A stretch of 64,000 bases of DNA from Amborella trichopoda (GCF_000471905.2 NW_006498608.1:3976395-4040394); one strand, 5' to 3'. Counted from the stretch's first letter, positions 1-12,741 are shown. Program-made: numbers and translations. Notes: a model not told the origin generated them from the letters alone.

Positions 1-713
1 CTTTCTTAACATTTCAATAGGTTATCAAACACAGTACCCAGAATTTATTTAAACCTTGAAGAACAAAACATTCAATTTTCTAAAATATTTAAAAACATTC
101 AACTTTCCAAAAGATATCTTTCAAAAAAACAAACATGCCCTTAAGGTTTTGCTCATGATTAAAAATCAAAGTCAAACCCTAAATTTTTAGGGTCTAATTT
201 GTATTCACCATCAACCGATACCATGGTGGGATTGGGCTATATAGTGAATGAATGAACTAAAAATAAATCGTAGGGCTGGCAATGGGCTAGAAACCAAGTC
301 CGGCCCGGCTCTTAAAAACTAAGGTTTGATCCACAAAATGTGACCCAAGGGCAGGGCCATAGTGGCCCAAGAGTTGGGCTGGAGCATGACAGGGTCAACT
401 CGGCTTGGTCTAGTTTGGCCATGGGCCTCTTGAGGTCGGACTAGCCTTGGGCTGCCCCTACTTGGATGAAGCCGGACTAGAGCGAGGGCCCAGGCCCGGC
501 CTATTGCCAACCCTCAAAAGGCTAGAAAGATCAGACGATTAAGGGGTTCTTTGAATACCGCTCACCACCAATCCCAATTCCCAATACGCTTTGAGACAAT
601 TCAGAGATGAATAAGAGATTTTTAAGTCACTAGTTTCAACTTTCTACTAATGTTTGAGTTCTAAAGGTAGATTTTCTACCCACTAATTTAACTAACCATA
701 CCCAAAACAACCA
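1..713. other. Intergenic flank with one GC-rich MITE
   Basis: AT-rich sequence with no coding exon that I can support. The only structured part is the GC-rich inverted-repeat element at 272-514, listed separately. The open frame on the minus strand over 319-510 is a by-product of that GC-rich repeat. Confidence 0.6.
272..514. repeat. GC-rich inverted-repeat MITE (family E)
   Basis: A 243-bp island much richer in GC than its surroundings. It opens with AGGGCTGGCAATGGGC and closes with GCCTATTGCCAACCCT, so the ends are imperfect inverted repeats. The interior is a run of GGCCC/GGGCC-type words. Related but less complete GC-rich stretches occur at 3780-4030 (invertase intron) and 33400-33600, and a single end-like piece near 62487-62530. 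I saw no clear target duplication, so the transposon class is not assigned. Confidence 0.55.
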
Positions 714-714
714 C

Positions 715-1600
715 TTTTTTTTTTTTTTTCTTGACGATGTTTATGACTTTTATTGATAATCGGGATAAAAAGCAAGTTACATATCAGTTAACAAAGTCTC
801 AGAGACAACAATATTTGGTAAACCACAGCCATATTTCGCCAAAGCATCTGCCATCTGATTTGGTTGTCGATGAACATGAGCGAAGGACACATTCATTGTT
901 CTACAAATGTCCATAATCTATAACCAATCAGTCCTTAGCATCTACGGTACTTTCAATTTCCTTGTACACCACCTTATGGCATTAAGCGAGTCTCCCTCGA
1001 CTACTATGGTTTTCCCTCCTCGTCATCTTTGAGCAAAGCTTAAGAGCTTGTAGCAAAGAATTAAGCTCTGCATGGTTTGCAATGGCGTTACCAAACGGAC
1101 CAACATAGGAAAGAAAAATATTACCTTTATAGTCTCTCAAGATCTCCCCACATGTGCCAAGCCTGGATTTTTTGGGAGCTGCCATCAAAATTTAATTTAA
1201 AACACTCCATAGTTGATATTTTCCATCTATTGGTAGGATGTAGATTGTAAAAACAATTCATCTAAGTTAATAAACACCTCTTCGTTTTTTCATACAAAAA
1301 AACCCTCAACAAAAAGCAAAGGATTTTGGATATAACACTCCGCATCTTCAATATCAGTCCTTCAAAAGCGCTCTTATTTCTATCTTTTCCATAGCTCCCC
1401 TAAAAATCTTCCAGGAAAAAATTCCAGTTTTAGCCAACCCTGGCAGATTAAGGAGATCCAAAATCCCTGTTAAGATTCCCGGCAACATTAAAGAGATTCC
1501 CATCTTCCTAAAGGCCCATTCCCAAATCTGAGAGGCAAAAGCACAGTACAAGAACAAATGCTCATTTGTCTCAGCTTCCTCCAAATCTGAGGCAAAACAT
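715..1600 (-). mobile_element. 5'-truncated L1-type LINE remnant (RNase H / zf-RVT)
   Basis: Read on the minus strand, 1584-1354 encodes a reverse-transcriptase zinc-binding segment (cysteine/histidine pattern around NEHLFLYCAFASQIWEW). Then 1188-982 encodes the start of a plant RNase H-like domain (GEILRDYKGNIF, AELNSLLQALKLC). The region down to about 740 gives its end (NQMADALAK-like). Frames are interrupted by stops, so this is a dead copy. A 15-base T run at 715-729 is the poly(A) tail of the minus-strand element and fixes its 3' end. Order and family assignment follow plant L1-type non-LTR elements that acquired an RNase H domain. The reverse-transcriptase core is missing, as in a 5'-truncated insertion. 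Confidence 0.75.
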
Positions 1601-1610
1601 CAACTAATTA

Positions 1611-2656
1611 TAGTCGATTGATGTGTGTGGACTTTAGAGGGTGTGATTAATCATCTAATCGCCAAGACATCAATCTAAGGACATTGATCGATGTTTGTGG
1701 TGTGGCAAACTTGGGCTTGTAGAGCATTATAAATTATGCACATACAGTGTATGAAATATTCAAAGCCCCATTTAAACCTTGGGGTTAAGTGGGATTTGAC
1801 CCAACCACCCAAGAGACATTTAAGTTATATAATACAACTTGGGCAATTTCCACTTTTGTTTAGAACATCTTTGAATTATGATATCATAATTATCATCTGA
1901 GGCTTATCCCAACCATTTGAATTATGATATAATACGATTATATTTTTGAGAATTGTATACCATGAGACCATTTATCTTTGGAATAAGCAGGTTAATAACT
2001 AATCCTGGCCATCCAATATCAATTCATATAAGTTAGAGTATGTCATAAAATGCGAGAATTTTTTTTTGAACTTTGAGCATGGTTGGTAGCACACTCCCAA
2101 CCTTTCAATTTCAAATCTATCTGCTAGAAATGATTGTTATCTCTTTATACAAAAAGTAAATAGTCTTATTGTGTATATTTCCATATTTTTATTTGTTTTT
2201 TCGTATGTTTTTGTTTTGTTTCTTGAAGTAAATTTTTAAGATCCCACCTTTCAAAAAGTTTCTCAATGGAACATACTTTTTTTTTTAAAAAAAAAAAAAT
2301 GTTTTAAATGGAGTATTGCTAACTATGATACATACATCACCCAAAAAAGAAAAAGAAATATGTACTCAACATGTATAGCATGTAGTGCACGCACCCTCAT
2401 TGATTGTCTGCGATCGACATGACAACAGAGATGAATACATGGGTGTGCTGATCATTTCGATCATCCATTCAATGAGATTAGACTGCTTGTAACAATGCTA
2501 TACTATACACATCGTGTGTAACCGTATTTTTTTCCTTTAAAAAATCGCTAAATATATATTTAAAAACAGAAGAAAAAAACAGAGAGAGAAAAGGGAAAAA
2601 GAGGTCTGTCTGATTTGAAGCAAAAGCAAATGTTGATTTATGCAAATATGTTGCAG
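1611..2656. other. Non-coding sequence upstream of the first visible invertase exon
   Basis: No exon of the invertase N-terminal half (the long exon carrying the NDPNG and WECPD motifs of the family) is present here on either strand. The sequence is AT-rich. The acceptor TTGCAG at 2651-2656 opens the first visible exon, so this is best read as part of a large intron, or as the breakpoint of a 5'-truncated copy. A short dispersed motif near 2137-2180 (AAAAGTAAATAGTCTTATTG-like) recurs near 32030-32070 and 50530-50575. Confidence 0.5.
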
Positions 2657-5600
2657 GTAAGTTTGGATGATTTGAAGACTGAGTATTATACACTGGGGCA
2701 TTATGTACTAGAGAAGGATAAATACGAGCCGGACAAGGAGTTCGTAGACTGTGGATCCGGATTAAGGTTTGATTATGGGAAGTTTTATGCTTCAAAGACA
2801 TTTTATGAAGGGGGAAAAGGAAGGAGAATTTTGTGGGGGTGGATCAATGAGTCTGATAGTGTGCATGACGATGTGAAGAAAGGGTGGTCTGGGGTCCAGG
2901 TATGGTGTATAGTGAACTTTGCTTTTTTTTTGTAGTAACGCATTCCTTAAATCAGTGTTTAAAAAATTGGCAGGTAAGTTACCTGCCGGTTCCCAGACCT
3001 TTTATTTTGCCCTAGTTCTCACCCACTCCTAGAGATATTTTTTTTTTTAAATAACTTTTTCTATACAAAACCATAAAATATACACTATAGTAGTATATCG
3101 CTCATGCTTCTGTGGGCAGTCGAGCTGAGGAACTGTTTTGACCAAAAAAATAAAATAAAATTAGGCGACCATAAAAGTAGGTGAGGACTCATCACCCACA
3201 ATACAATTCCTGGATAAATATGGATGGTGGATGTTGAGTCTAGGTACTCTAAGGCTTTTTATAAATTAATTATTTTATTTTTTAATGATGAGGTACTCTA
3301 AGGCTTTTTATAAATTAATTATTTTTATTTTTTAATGATGGACTTTTTAGTGATCTAATTAGTCATCTTTTTCCTAACCTTTTGCTTTTAAGGGCATACC
3401 AAGGAGCGTGTGGTTAGATAAAACAGGGCGACAACTGGTGCAGTGGCCTGTCGCTGAGCTAGAGACTCTACGTGGGGAGAGAGTTGACATAATCCAAAGG
3501 AAGCTCAACAGTGGATCAATTGTCGAGGTTCCTGGTGTGAAGGCTACCCAGGTTCGACTCGCCATTCTCCGTTTTTTAAAAAATTATTTTTATTTATGGG
3601 TTACATTTAAGTCTTTTTTTCTTTTTTTTTTAATATTAAAACAGGAATTTATAAGAATAAAACTCAAAATGTCATGGCACTTTCCACCTTAGATTGGCTC
3701 TACCTTGGGTTCTCTCTCTCACTCAGTTTTTCTAGTATGGAATGTCTTTCTTTCCTTAATTGAGCTAATGGCTTACATGTTGCCAATAAGCAGCGCCTAG
3801 CCTGGCCCTACCCCCCCTACCTTGGTCCCCATAAGGCTGACCTGGATTGGGCCAAAGACGCTTGGGCCCAGCCCTGGTCCTATTAAGGACAAGCTGGGCC
3901 GAACTGGATCTACTTTGTATAGCCCAGGCCTCAGCCTGGCTCTGCCCAGCCCTTGGACCACTTTTTGGAGCCTAGGACTTGGTTTTTTAGGGCCAGACCT
4001 GCCTGGGACACCCAACCCAACCCATTTCCACATCTATTTAATATTGTAACAAATAACAACCATGGTCTGGTGAACCGAGAAGGATAAGTGATTTTGGTCC
4101 AGCTCGCGCTATCCCGGATGGGTGGAAACAAAACAAATTATAGAAAATAAAAAATAGAAAACTGGGAGAAAATTGGAGCTATTCCTTGTTCTTTGCACTA
4201 GCATCGTGCTCCAAGTCGAAGTCGCTCAATTTTTCTTAAAACATTGGTTAACTCCTAGGTTGATCAATGTTTGAAAATTCGGATTGGCATGAACTCACTA
4301 GGAGCCCAAGCCCGAGCCAAAGTACCACCGACTAAGTTAGCTTGGGAAAATTTTAAATAAGAATTTTAAAAAGTAATGAAAGAGGGAGACTGGTGATTCC
4401 TGAATTTTCCAGCCCATAATCGCTTGGCTTCCTATTCCTATCAGGGCTAGCTCCGGTGACTCCTGGGTTCGTCTGGCGATTTTTCGCAATCCGTTTCAAA
4501 TCAACTCTACCCAAATCAAACATGTTGGATATTAAGTCTTTGAGTTTCAAGTTTCCAAACTCCAAAACTAAATGAATCAAATGCTTGGCTAATTTTGTGG
4601 GGTTCCATTTAGGTGGACGTGGAAGTAACATTCGACTTGAAGTCTAATCCAATGAACCAAGAAAATGTGGAAATTTTAGAGGAGAAATGGTTTAACAGCC
4701 CACAACTGGCTTGTAGTGAGATGGGAACATCTATGAGGAGTGGAATTGGGCCTTTTGGTTTGTTGGTTTTGGCCTCAAAGAATTTGGAAGAGCACACTGC
4801 TGTCTTCTTTCGAGTCTTTAAGTCTCCCTCAAGGAACAAGACCATGGTCCTAATGTGCAGTGACCAAAGAAGGTAAAGTTTGAAATAATCTCAATATTAT
4901 ATGCAAGTAATTGGACATTTGGTGGTAACTTTTATAGAATATCTTAAGGAAAATTGTTTCATTTAAGCTGGACCGCATATCTACAATATGCGGTCCCAAA
5001 GTATAAAGCATCCATCTTAAAGGTGAATACAAATAGGTGATCCCTCTAAAAACAATTGAAACTATCGGTCCAAATATTTTTTTAATAGAACTATTATTTT
5101 TAATTTTCAAAATTTATTTATTTTTTCATATTCATGATCTCCATATTAAAGATTACATATCCTTAAAAATTAAATCCACAAATCCATGTCAAAAATAGAT
5201 TATTAAGAGATGACTCATTTCTACATGGATTCATATAAACCGTATCCATACCTTAATCGACATTAGAGGAATTACTTTTTAAGTTGTTTCACTCCGTACC
5301 CCTCAAAAAATATTTTGAAATATGTCTGAATTGCTCATTTTCGGAGTTTGGAACCTTAAAAATGTAAAGGCGTTTGAGTAATTTGACCCACCTGAGAGGC
5401 CCCAACCAAACGGAAGTGTCATTGCTTGTTTTGGGTGTGTCAAATTATTAAAACGCCAATGTTTGTGCAAGTTCCCTATTGTGAACAAGGGTAATTGGGT
5501 TTTCCGTTAAGATATTTTTCGAGGAAGTGAAATAAACATTTAAAACCAAACCCTGTTGTTAATTGAGAACTCTTGGACCTCTTGATGATTTTGTGACCCC

Positions 5601-7868
5601 CTGAATGATATTTTTAATAACTTTTAATAATTGCCATGGTAGTTAGAGTTTGAATTTCTCAATTCCTTACCCAAATAATTGGACAAGGGATAATATACTT
5701 TTGTTTATTAGGGGTAGACTTAAAAGTATCTTTTAACTTGCACCACCGACAAAGTATTTGTTCCTCATCGCATTGGCTTTTTTATCACTTCCATTGCATT
5801 TTTTATCACTCCAATGGCATGGCATCATTTAACAAGTGCCTATTGTTTTCTACTTAATATGATTTTCTCGTTTATCATCATCATCTTAGCTTTATTCCTG
5901 GACGAAAAATACCTAGCTTATTGTATTGAAAAAAGAGCCATATTGGCCTTTTTGGCTTCTTTTTTTTTTTTTTCTTTTCTTTTCTTGACAAACTTAGGCA
6001 GTGACCTCCCTCGCTCAAAATTGAGATCTCTTGTCATTAGAACCTAAGCCGAAGTACAAGAGACAAAAGGGCAGGTTAGTTTGCTTGGAATTTTTTTTTT
6101 GGGACAAACTTCGAGTGTTTGAATCAGTGTTTCGAGTATTTGAATCAGAGTTTGGAATAATGTTTTATCGGAAATTACCTAATTTCGATCAGGAATCATA
6201 CCCTACCCGATCGGTTTTGAGAAGGAACCGAAAATACACCAGTCTCCCCCTAAATAACCCCCCTCCCTATTTTATTTTATTTTTAATTTTTTGGCTTTTC
6301 TAACTTTTTCTTAGATATTGTAGTTTGTCCTAATCCATGAACTTCTCTTTAACCGAATTAGTCTGTCCGATTGTTCCCTTTTTTTATTGATTGGATAAGG
6401 TAAAACCAGGCTGACGTTTTTTATGCTATTATTCCTACATGTTCTTTATTTTCTAAAAAAATCTAATTTAACCAATTTATTGCAGTTGGACCAGTTTGAT
6501 AAACTGGATCCCCAACCACTTGGGTGGCTGATTCGATTCTGATATCATGTTCTAGTTTGACTACTAGTATCTTTTTTCCTTTCTTCTTTCCTTCTTTTCT
6601 TTTTTCTTATTTTTTTGTTGTTGTGAACTTTGGCTTTCCCTTGTCATCTTTTCTTTTTGCTTTAATAATTGATTTCAGACATTGTATACTATGAGCCATT
6701 TATTTGTGGCACAAATCATTTTTAATCGTTGGATGTGAAGTCCATTATATGAAAATGTGTCACAACATTGGAGAAATTTTATTTGGATTTTATGCCCAAA
6801 CAATTACACATCTTCAAGCACTCGAGATCAAATCTGATGGTCAATGATTATATAATAAATAAAGAATCTCATTGTATAAATTCCTGAATTTAATGATAGT
6901 TTCTTGCTAATAATAGTTTCTAACCCACTTTTCATGAAAACAGGTCTTCTCTCGGGAAAGAGCTGGACAAGACACCGTATGGAGGCTTTGTGGATGTTGA
7001 CTTGGCTGACGGGAAGATCTTCTTACGGACCTTGGTAGGCTATGATACACCCAAGTACATCTTTTCTTTTTTGCTATGGTACACCTTGGTAGGCTACGAT
7101 ACACCCTAGTAGATCCACCAGTCGTTTTAGTATACTAATGGTGAAGATGAAGTGCGTACGCAGCTCAGCCACATCCGATAGAGATTCATCTCCATGGTCC
7201 ATTTCGTTTACGGATGTCCAACGGTTAGTTGCTTCTGTATATAGTCTACGGTTGGTGCACATGATGCGTACCTTTCAATTTCTCAATGGTCGTTTTTAGC
7301 AAAATTATTATCAGAAAATGACTAAACTTAATACAAGGCAATGTTTCAAAAAGCATATTGAGAAGCTAGCAATTCCAGGCCTAAACACCTTAGAAGCTAG
7401 CAATTCCAAGCCGAAACACCTTAGAATCAGTCTGGGTCTTCCCATGTTCTAATCATCATCATCAAAGTCTTTTTCCAACTAATTAGAGTCGGCTTTTCCC
7501 GTGGTCTAGTATTCTTTTCTTTTCTTTTTATTAATTAGAATCTAGTCTGAATCAAAATCGCCCAATTGGACTAAGGGGACTCAGACCGTGACTCAAACTT
7601 AGATCCTGCCAATTTGGAGCTTGACTCTGATTTTTGAAAGATTGACTATGGTACCTAAACATAAGAATTGATAAACAAACCTATTGAGTAACAGGTTGAT
7701 CATTCCATCGTGGAGAGCTTTGGAGGTGGTGGAAGGACTTGCATAACTGCAAGAGTTTATCCGGAGCTGGCCATAGGAGAGGATGCCCACCTTTATGCCT
7801 TTAATTATGGATCAGTTGCTATAAATATTTCCAAGATTAGTGCATGGAATATGGGCTCAGCGGTGTAG
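2657..7868 (+). CDS. Cell-wall-type beta-fructofuranosidase (acid invertase, GH32), C-terminal exons only
   Basis: Exons with GT-AG borders and matching phase: 2657-2899, 3393-3551, 4613-4872, 6944-7034, 7695-7868 (stop TAG). Together they give 308 residues of unbroken frame. The first exon carries [23 protein letters not shown] and WGWINESDS followed by [11 protein letters not shown]. This last is the signature of apoplastic invertases and fructan exohydrolases rather than vacuolar invertases. The second has the [12 protein letters not shown] and [11 protein letters not shown] segment of the beta-sandwich domain. The last holds [15 protein letters not shown] and a typical invertase C-terminus. 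Family role: hydrolysis of sucrose to glucose and fructose in the cell wall. The front half (signal peptide, NDPNG nucleophile, EC acid/base) is absent from the window, so activity cannot be judged. NES and NIS sequons suit a secreted glycoprotein. Introns of 0.5 to 2.1 kb carry repeats. Invertase versus exohydrolase is undecided. Confidence 0.88.
3243..3340. repeat. Tandem duplication in an invertase intron
   Basis: Two almost identical copies of a 49-bp unit beginning GGTACTCTAAGGC (3243 and 3292), ending TTTTTAATGATG. They lie in the intron between exons 2657-2899 and 3393-3551, about 50 bp before the acceptor. The copies differ by one T, so the duplication looks recent. Confidence 0.85.
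3780..4030. repeat. GC-rich family E-like repeat inside invertase intron
   Basis: A GGCCC/CCTGG-rich island in an otherwise AT-rich intron, with the same word composition as 272-514 and 33400-33600 and a TTGCCAATAAG end near 3780. Long open frames on both strands here (for example 3822-4049 and 4033-3797) are composition effects. The right-hand end is unclear. Confidence 0.45.
4945..5275 (-). repeat. Family D interspersed element in invertase intron
   Basis: Reverse-oriented copy of a sequence also found at 13245-13495, 42220-42905 (interrupted) and 63345-63600. Shared landmarks on the minus strand: a block ATGGAGATCATGAATATG-like, an A-rich stretch, a block like CAATTGTTTTTAGAGGGA, TTTGCATCCATCTT in the other copies (diverged here), and a block around a GGACCGCATAT-type end. 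It sits in the 2.1-kb intron between 4872 and 6944. I could not fix exact ends or a transposon class. Confidence 0.5.
7453..7500 (-). repeat. Short RTE-LINE 3' end fragment
   Basis: CATCATCATCATC followed by TTTTTCCAACTAATTAGAGTCGGC is the reverse complement of the 3' end of plant RTE LINEs. The full form is visible on the plus strand at 30640-30700 (CCCCAATTAGTTGGGAAAAG and a GAT-rich tail). It lies in the last intron of the invertase gene. Only about 48 bp are recognisable. Confidence 0.4.
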
Positions 7869-8149
7869 TAGACCAGCATAAAAATTCGACAAACTCTATG
7901 TTTGTTATGTAAATGGTCTTTTTATGGGTTTCCAGTGTTATTTTGGATACTATATGCCACAACATTGCAGATGTATTTATCAAAAGAAAGAAATGCATTG
8001 CAAATGTTTATGAATATATGAAGAAGATGTATCCAACCATATAAGCATGAACACTTTGTTTAAGAGTTCTGTGAAATGGATTTTGGGGGAATTTATCGAA
8101 AGAGATAAATTATTTTATATTTAATTATTTATTTCTTTTAATTTAAAAA

Positions 8150-8541
8150 GGGTGTTTGCGTAAGGTTGCAACTTTAAACAATCCAATTAAGGCGCAACTT
8201 TAAATTTTGTTATAAATGTAATTTTGATATATAAAATTATTAGGATGGTTTGAGAATCTATTTTCTATCTTTAATTATAAAATTTTAACTCTAATAATGG
8301 TTCAAATCAAGTAGATCTATAAACACATGAAAATCTTGAAAATGGACGGTCCAGATAATGTGTTGCAAAATACACTATTTCACGTTCTCAAAATCTCTTT
8401 TTTTTTTTTCATTCATACATCTCGATGTCGATATGATCAATTAGAGGGTTTTTCAACATCCAAATTACCTTTTATGATAGATTTTTAAGGTGCATCTTTA
8501 ATTCTACATTTTAAGGTTGCAACCTTATATAAAACTTTTCC
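8150..8541 (+). mobile_element. Group A MITE, 392 bp (Mutator-type)
   Basis: Starts GGGTGTTTGCGTAAGGTTGC and ends with the inverted TTGCAACCTTATATAAAAC followed by TTTTCC. Flanking 9-mers ATTTAAAAA (8141-8149) and ATTTTAAAA (8542-8550) match at 8 of 9 positions. A 9-bp target duplication is the hallmark of Mutator elements. The interior carries the conserved blocks TAGATCTATAAACACATGAA, GACGGTCCAGATAATGTG and CATCTCGATGTCGATATGAT shared by all group A and most group B copies. It is non-coding. It lies 281 bp past the invertase stop codon, so it could sit in or just beyond that gene's 3' UTR. Confidence 0.82.
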
Positions 8542-8550
8542 ATTTTAAAA

Positions 8551-11500
8551 TAATCATCAAAATACAAGGAGTTGGAATAGTAGAATTAAGTAAAATGTCA
8601 AATAATTGGTGAGTAATATGCATTTTGATAACTTTGATATTTTTTTGGCCTCTTAAGGCTAATTTAATAAGTCGGTAGGGAAGTTCTTCCTCAAAATTAA
8701 ATTGGTTTCTCAAATTCGATTCGAGCTACCCAAAAAAAAAGAATAATTTCTTTATACACCCTAAAAATCGTAGAAACTTTGGGTTTCCCTATAGAACCTA
8801 GAAACCATTATGTTAGGTAAGTTTTTTTTCAAAATTGTTGGCTTCTTTCTATAACCTTTAACATTATTGGGGAAGTACTTCTCTTCTTCTAAATTAAGAA
8901 AAAATTCGCTTTCAAACCACTTGAGTTCCACATCAAAGGACTTTGTTTATGCTGAAAGATTCCATGCTCCCTCAGGAGCATATCTTTCATTCACTCCCTC
9001 AAGTAATACCTCATTTTGGAGTAGTTTTGTGATCCCAAATTTTGAGAATGTAACCTCTTCAACCGGGCAACTAGTCTCTTAGAGGAAAATCATCGGCACT
9101 ATATACCTGCCTGACCATCTAATTCTTGGACGGTTTTATCGAACTGTTTGAGAACTCAATATCTAAATTTATTATTATTATTGTTTAAATAACTTTCGTG
9201 CTCTGAAGTGAAATCCAAAATTTGGTTGAAAGAAATCCTCTTAGTAACTCTTTTGTCTAAGAGAGCAAGTGTACAGTGTGTGTACACGAGAGTACATTTG
9301 TATACACTCCCATTTAGTCTCCCCATCAAAGCGGTAGACCCTCTCTCTTGCACTGTTACACGAGCCCCCCTCTTCACCCAAATCTCATGTAGATGTGAAT
9401 CTCTCTTTTGATTTATTTAATTTAGGTTTCATGTTTATCATGTTCTTCATCTCATCATGGAGTCATAATTTTCCTCTTTTATCTTTCCATTTTGTACATA
9501 ATTTTCCTCTTTTTTTCTTTCCATTTTGTATTTTTTTCATTTTTCTTCTGGATGATAAAAATTAATCTCTCTTGAGATTGTTTGGTAAGATGGCTCTTTC
9601 TCTTGGGAAATTGGTGCATGAAATGGGACAGGCAATAAAAGTTTTTCAAGTACTTGAAAAGGGGCGATCTACGGTTTATTTCTGGAAAAGAATTCCATCC
9701 ACATCATGTAAACACTTGCCAACGTGTGAAGTACAAACGGCATTGCAAGTGGCCTTGCACATATATTATTTATGTTTAGTGTGTTTTGCATATGCCTCAT
9801 CTCCTTTTGATTCTTGAAACAAAAAAAAGAAAATAATATTTCCATAGTTAAGCATTACTTTTTCTCATCCAATGAGGTCGAACCTAGAACCCCTCTCTCT
9901 CCCTCTCTCTCTATATAAATACAAGATTATACCTTACAAAAGATTATGATTTTGGAAAGAACATGAAAGAAAACCTAGTATTTCTCCAAAGCAAAAATAG
10001 TAATATCTTTTTCTTCTTCCCAAATTATCGGACAAAGGTCCCTTGGCATTAGGAATGGAGTTATGCATGCGTGGTCAAGATGGTGGGGTGCTACAAGATG
10101 GCGTATTGAGTTTCATTTCTATTATGGGTAGGAAACCTTTCCTATTGATCTACCCAAACATTTTTTTTTTTTTAAAAGCTCGCTTCACTTGGTGTTCTTC
10201 ATTGTTAAAAAGTCAACGTTGAAATTTATCCTATATATATATATTAAATTTGGGATTAACATTTCCCTATGATTTTGCAGTAATTTCCTTTGATATGGAC
10301 TACCAAGACTAAATGTGATGAGAGTAATCAGCATGAAATTTATATGGTTATCAAGAGCGATGATCATGGATTGAGCACTTGCCGCTAAATGCAATATATT
10401 CACATACCTACTTAAGAGTTATTTTAGGACCTAAGAGGGAGGAATCGGACATGTAAATTCAAGAAACAGCAAAGTTTACACTAACATTTAATACCTACTT
10501 AATCATTTTGCTTCATATTTTACGATTGATCCTCGTGTCTTTTTGGTACTTTTTGAACTATTGTTAACTGTTAGAAACTAAAGTGGATTGGAATTATTTG
10601 TCAACGGCTGATGTGAGGAATAAAGTGCCCCAAGCACTCGTAGTAATTTTCAAAACAGTAAAAAACCATTAGTTTGAAACTGCACAAGGTAAAAAAATAC
10701 ATTTGACATCTTTGTGTACTTCCAAATCATATGTGGAACTCATTGATCCATAGATGAGTGTACCATCATACGGTTCGAGATGAGTGTGACATTTCTTTTA
10801 TAACGGCTTTGTATGCCTTCAATTTTCGATGCGGAACAAGTCCTACTTGTTCTCACTACCATTTTTAGACGGGGTGACTAAAATGGAGGCGTCTCTACCA
10901 CTTTTACGGGTGAATAAATGAAGCCAATAGCGTAATAAACGTTGTAAATAATAGTAACTCATGCAAAAATAAATTTGTTTATTTATTTATTTTTATTAAA
11001 ATCTGATTACAAATTTATATTTTGAGCCATAATGCAAACCGGTTTTGGGGGGTTTTGAAAAATCATGTTTAGAAAACTAATAATTTCCTGAATAAATGCA
11101 GGAGTTTTGATACATACATATCGTTTATTGATGTTCAATTATTTTTTTTTTTTTAAATTATCTCAAATTTTATTTAGTTATTTTTTATTTGTTAGTGAAA
11201 AAATCATTTTTTAATATTTTTTAATGTCATAATATAAAAATTTATAAATGGTTTTATATTTTTAAAAATCTTATAATATGGAAGTGTTTTTCAATATTTT
11301 TTTGAATTATGTTTGATGTAATATTATAATATTGTGATTAATAAATATGCACTAATAACAAAATATTGTATTTTATTTATTCATTTATTTATATTGAAAT
11401 GACATAATGTATTTTTTGTTATAGTTGTATATAAGATTTTCTTAAATGAGATGTTATTATAAAACATAGTTTAAATTTATTATTATTTGAATAGTAAAAT

Positions 11501-12118
11501 AATTATAAAATCTAAAAGAATCATTCTAATATTATAGTTGGTTAGGTTATGATAATTTTTTATGAGTAGACGTAGTTTACAGATGTATGATGTGATACTA
11601 ATTTTACATTATAAATTTCTTTTTTTTAAAAAAAGATAAAAAATAAAAAAATAAAATTATAACATGGAAGTGTTTTTTAGTATTTTTTTGAATCATGTTT
11701 AATATAATATCATTATATTAATATATAAGTATACATACATTCATACATGGAAACATCTCCATATTAATGTATTTTTGCAAATGAGAAAATTACATAATGT
11801 AACAAACTTATAATTTATTTGAAACTCGACAAACACTGTTTTTCGGGATTTTTAGTGATTTTTTAAATTCTTTTGAACCCACAACCGGCTGATCCAGCTG
11901 ATTCTCTGATAAGAATCGTTGATCCACCGATCTCAGACAGTTTTTTGGGTGCCCGATCTGGGTCACCAATCCACTTTTGTTAAACCTTGATTGGAACTGT
12001 TTATTCCAAATTGCTCATTGAAATTCTAGTGAATGATTCGAAACTAATGTATTTTTTGAGAAAAAATAAAAAAATATAAAAATGGGACATGAATATAGAA
12101 CATTAAGAATGGGGGACA
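8551..12118. other. Intergenic region without recognisable genes
   Basis: No exon that I can support on either strand. Short open frames (for example 9572-9817 and 9208-9411) have no family features. A CT-rich microsatellite lies at 9893-9914. The stretch 10980-11870 is extremely AT-rich. It contains two direct copies of a sequence with TATGGAAGTGTTTTTCAATA, at 11271-11330 and 11657-11715, 386 bp apart, which suggests a diverged local duplication. Confidence 0.55.
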
Positions 12119-12127
12119 TTTTCTAAA

Positions 12128-12522
12128 AGGTGTGGTTTTTATAAGGTTGCAAGCTTAAACAATCCAATTAAAGTGCACCTCCAAATTTTATCATGTAATT
12201 TTGGTGTAAGAAATTATTAGGATTATGTTAAAATCTATTTTCATCTCCAATTATAAAATTTGAAACTCTAAAAATGGTAAAAATCATGTAGATCTATAAA
12301 CATATGAAAATATTAAAAACTGAATGGTCTAGATAATGTGTTGCAAGATGTACTATTTCTAAGAGCCAAAATCTTTTTTTTTTTCTTTTTATATTCATCC
12401 ATCTCAATGTCAAGATGATTGGTTAGAGGGTTTTTCAACATTTAAACAACCTTTTGCGATGGATTTTTTAGGTGCATATATAATTATACATTTTAAGGTT
12501 GCAACCTTATATAAACCTTCTT
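12128..12522 (+). mobile_element. Group A MITE, 395 bp, perfect 9-bp target duplication
   Basis: Starts AGGTGTGGTTTTTATAAGGT and ends ACCTTATATAAACCTTCTT. The 9-mer TTTTCTAAA is present at both 12119-12127 and 12523-12531, a perfect target duplication of Mutator length. The interior matches 8150-8541, 42356-42749 (reversed) and 34853-35690. It has no coding capacity. Being full length with both ends, this copy is the best reference for group A in the window. Confidence 0.88.
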
Positions 12523-12741
12523 TTTTCTAAATAATACTAATTTTAAAGAATATCATTATAATTTTTTTATTAAAAAATCACAAGTATTCTATGTAACCAA
12601 GAAAACTAACATCCTAAGATTGAACAAAAACTGTCCACTTTATAGACACTTTATAGACAGTCTCCGAGTATTTTGGAACTGCAAATCTATTTTTAAGGAA
12701 AATTTATCGTATCACTCATAAGTGATAAACTATTTAATATT

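Noticed and set aside
3797-4131. Overlapping proline/glycine-rich frames on both strands
   Set aside because: A product of the GC-rich family E repeat inside an invertase intron; no conserved domain.
9572-9817. 81-codon frame with a possible hydrophobic end
   Set aside because: No family resemblance, no flanking exons, AT-rich surroundings; compatible with chance.
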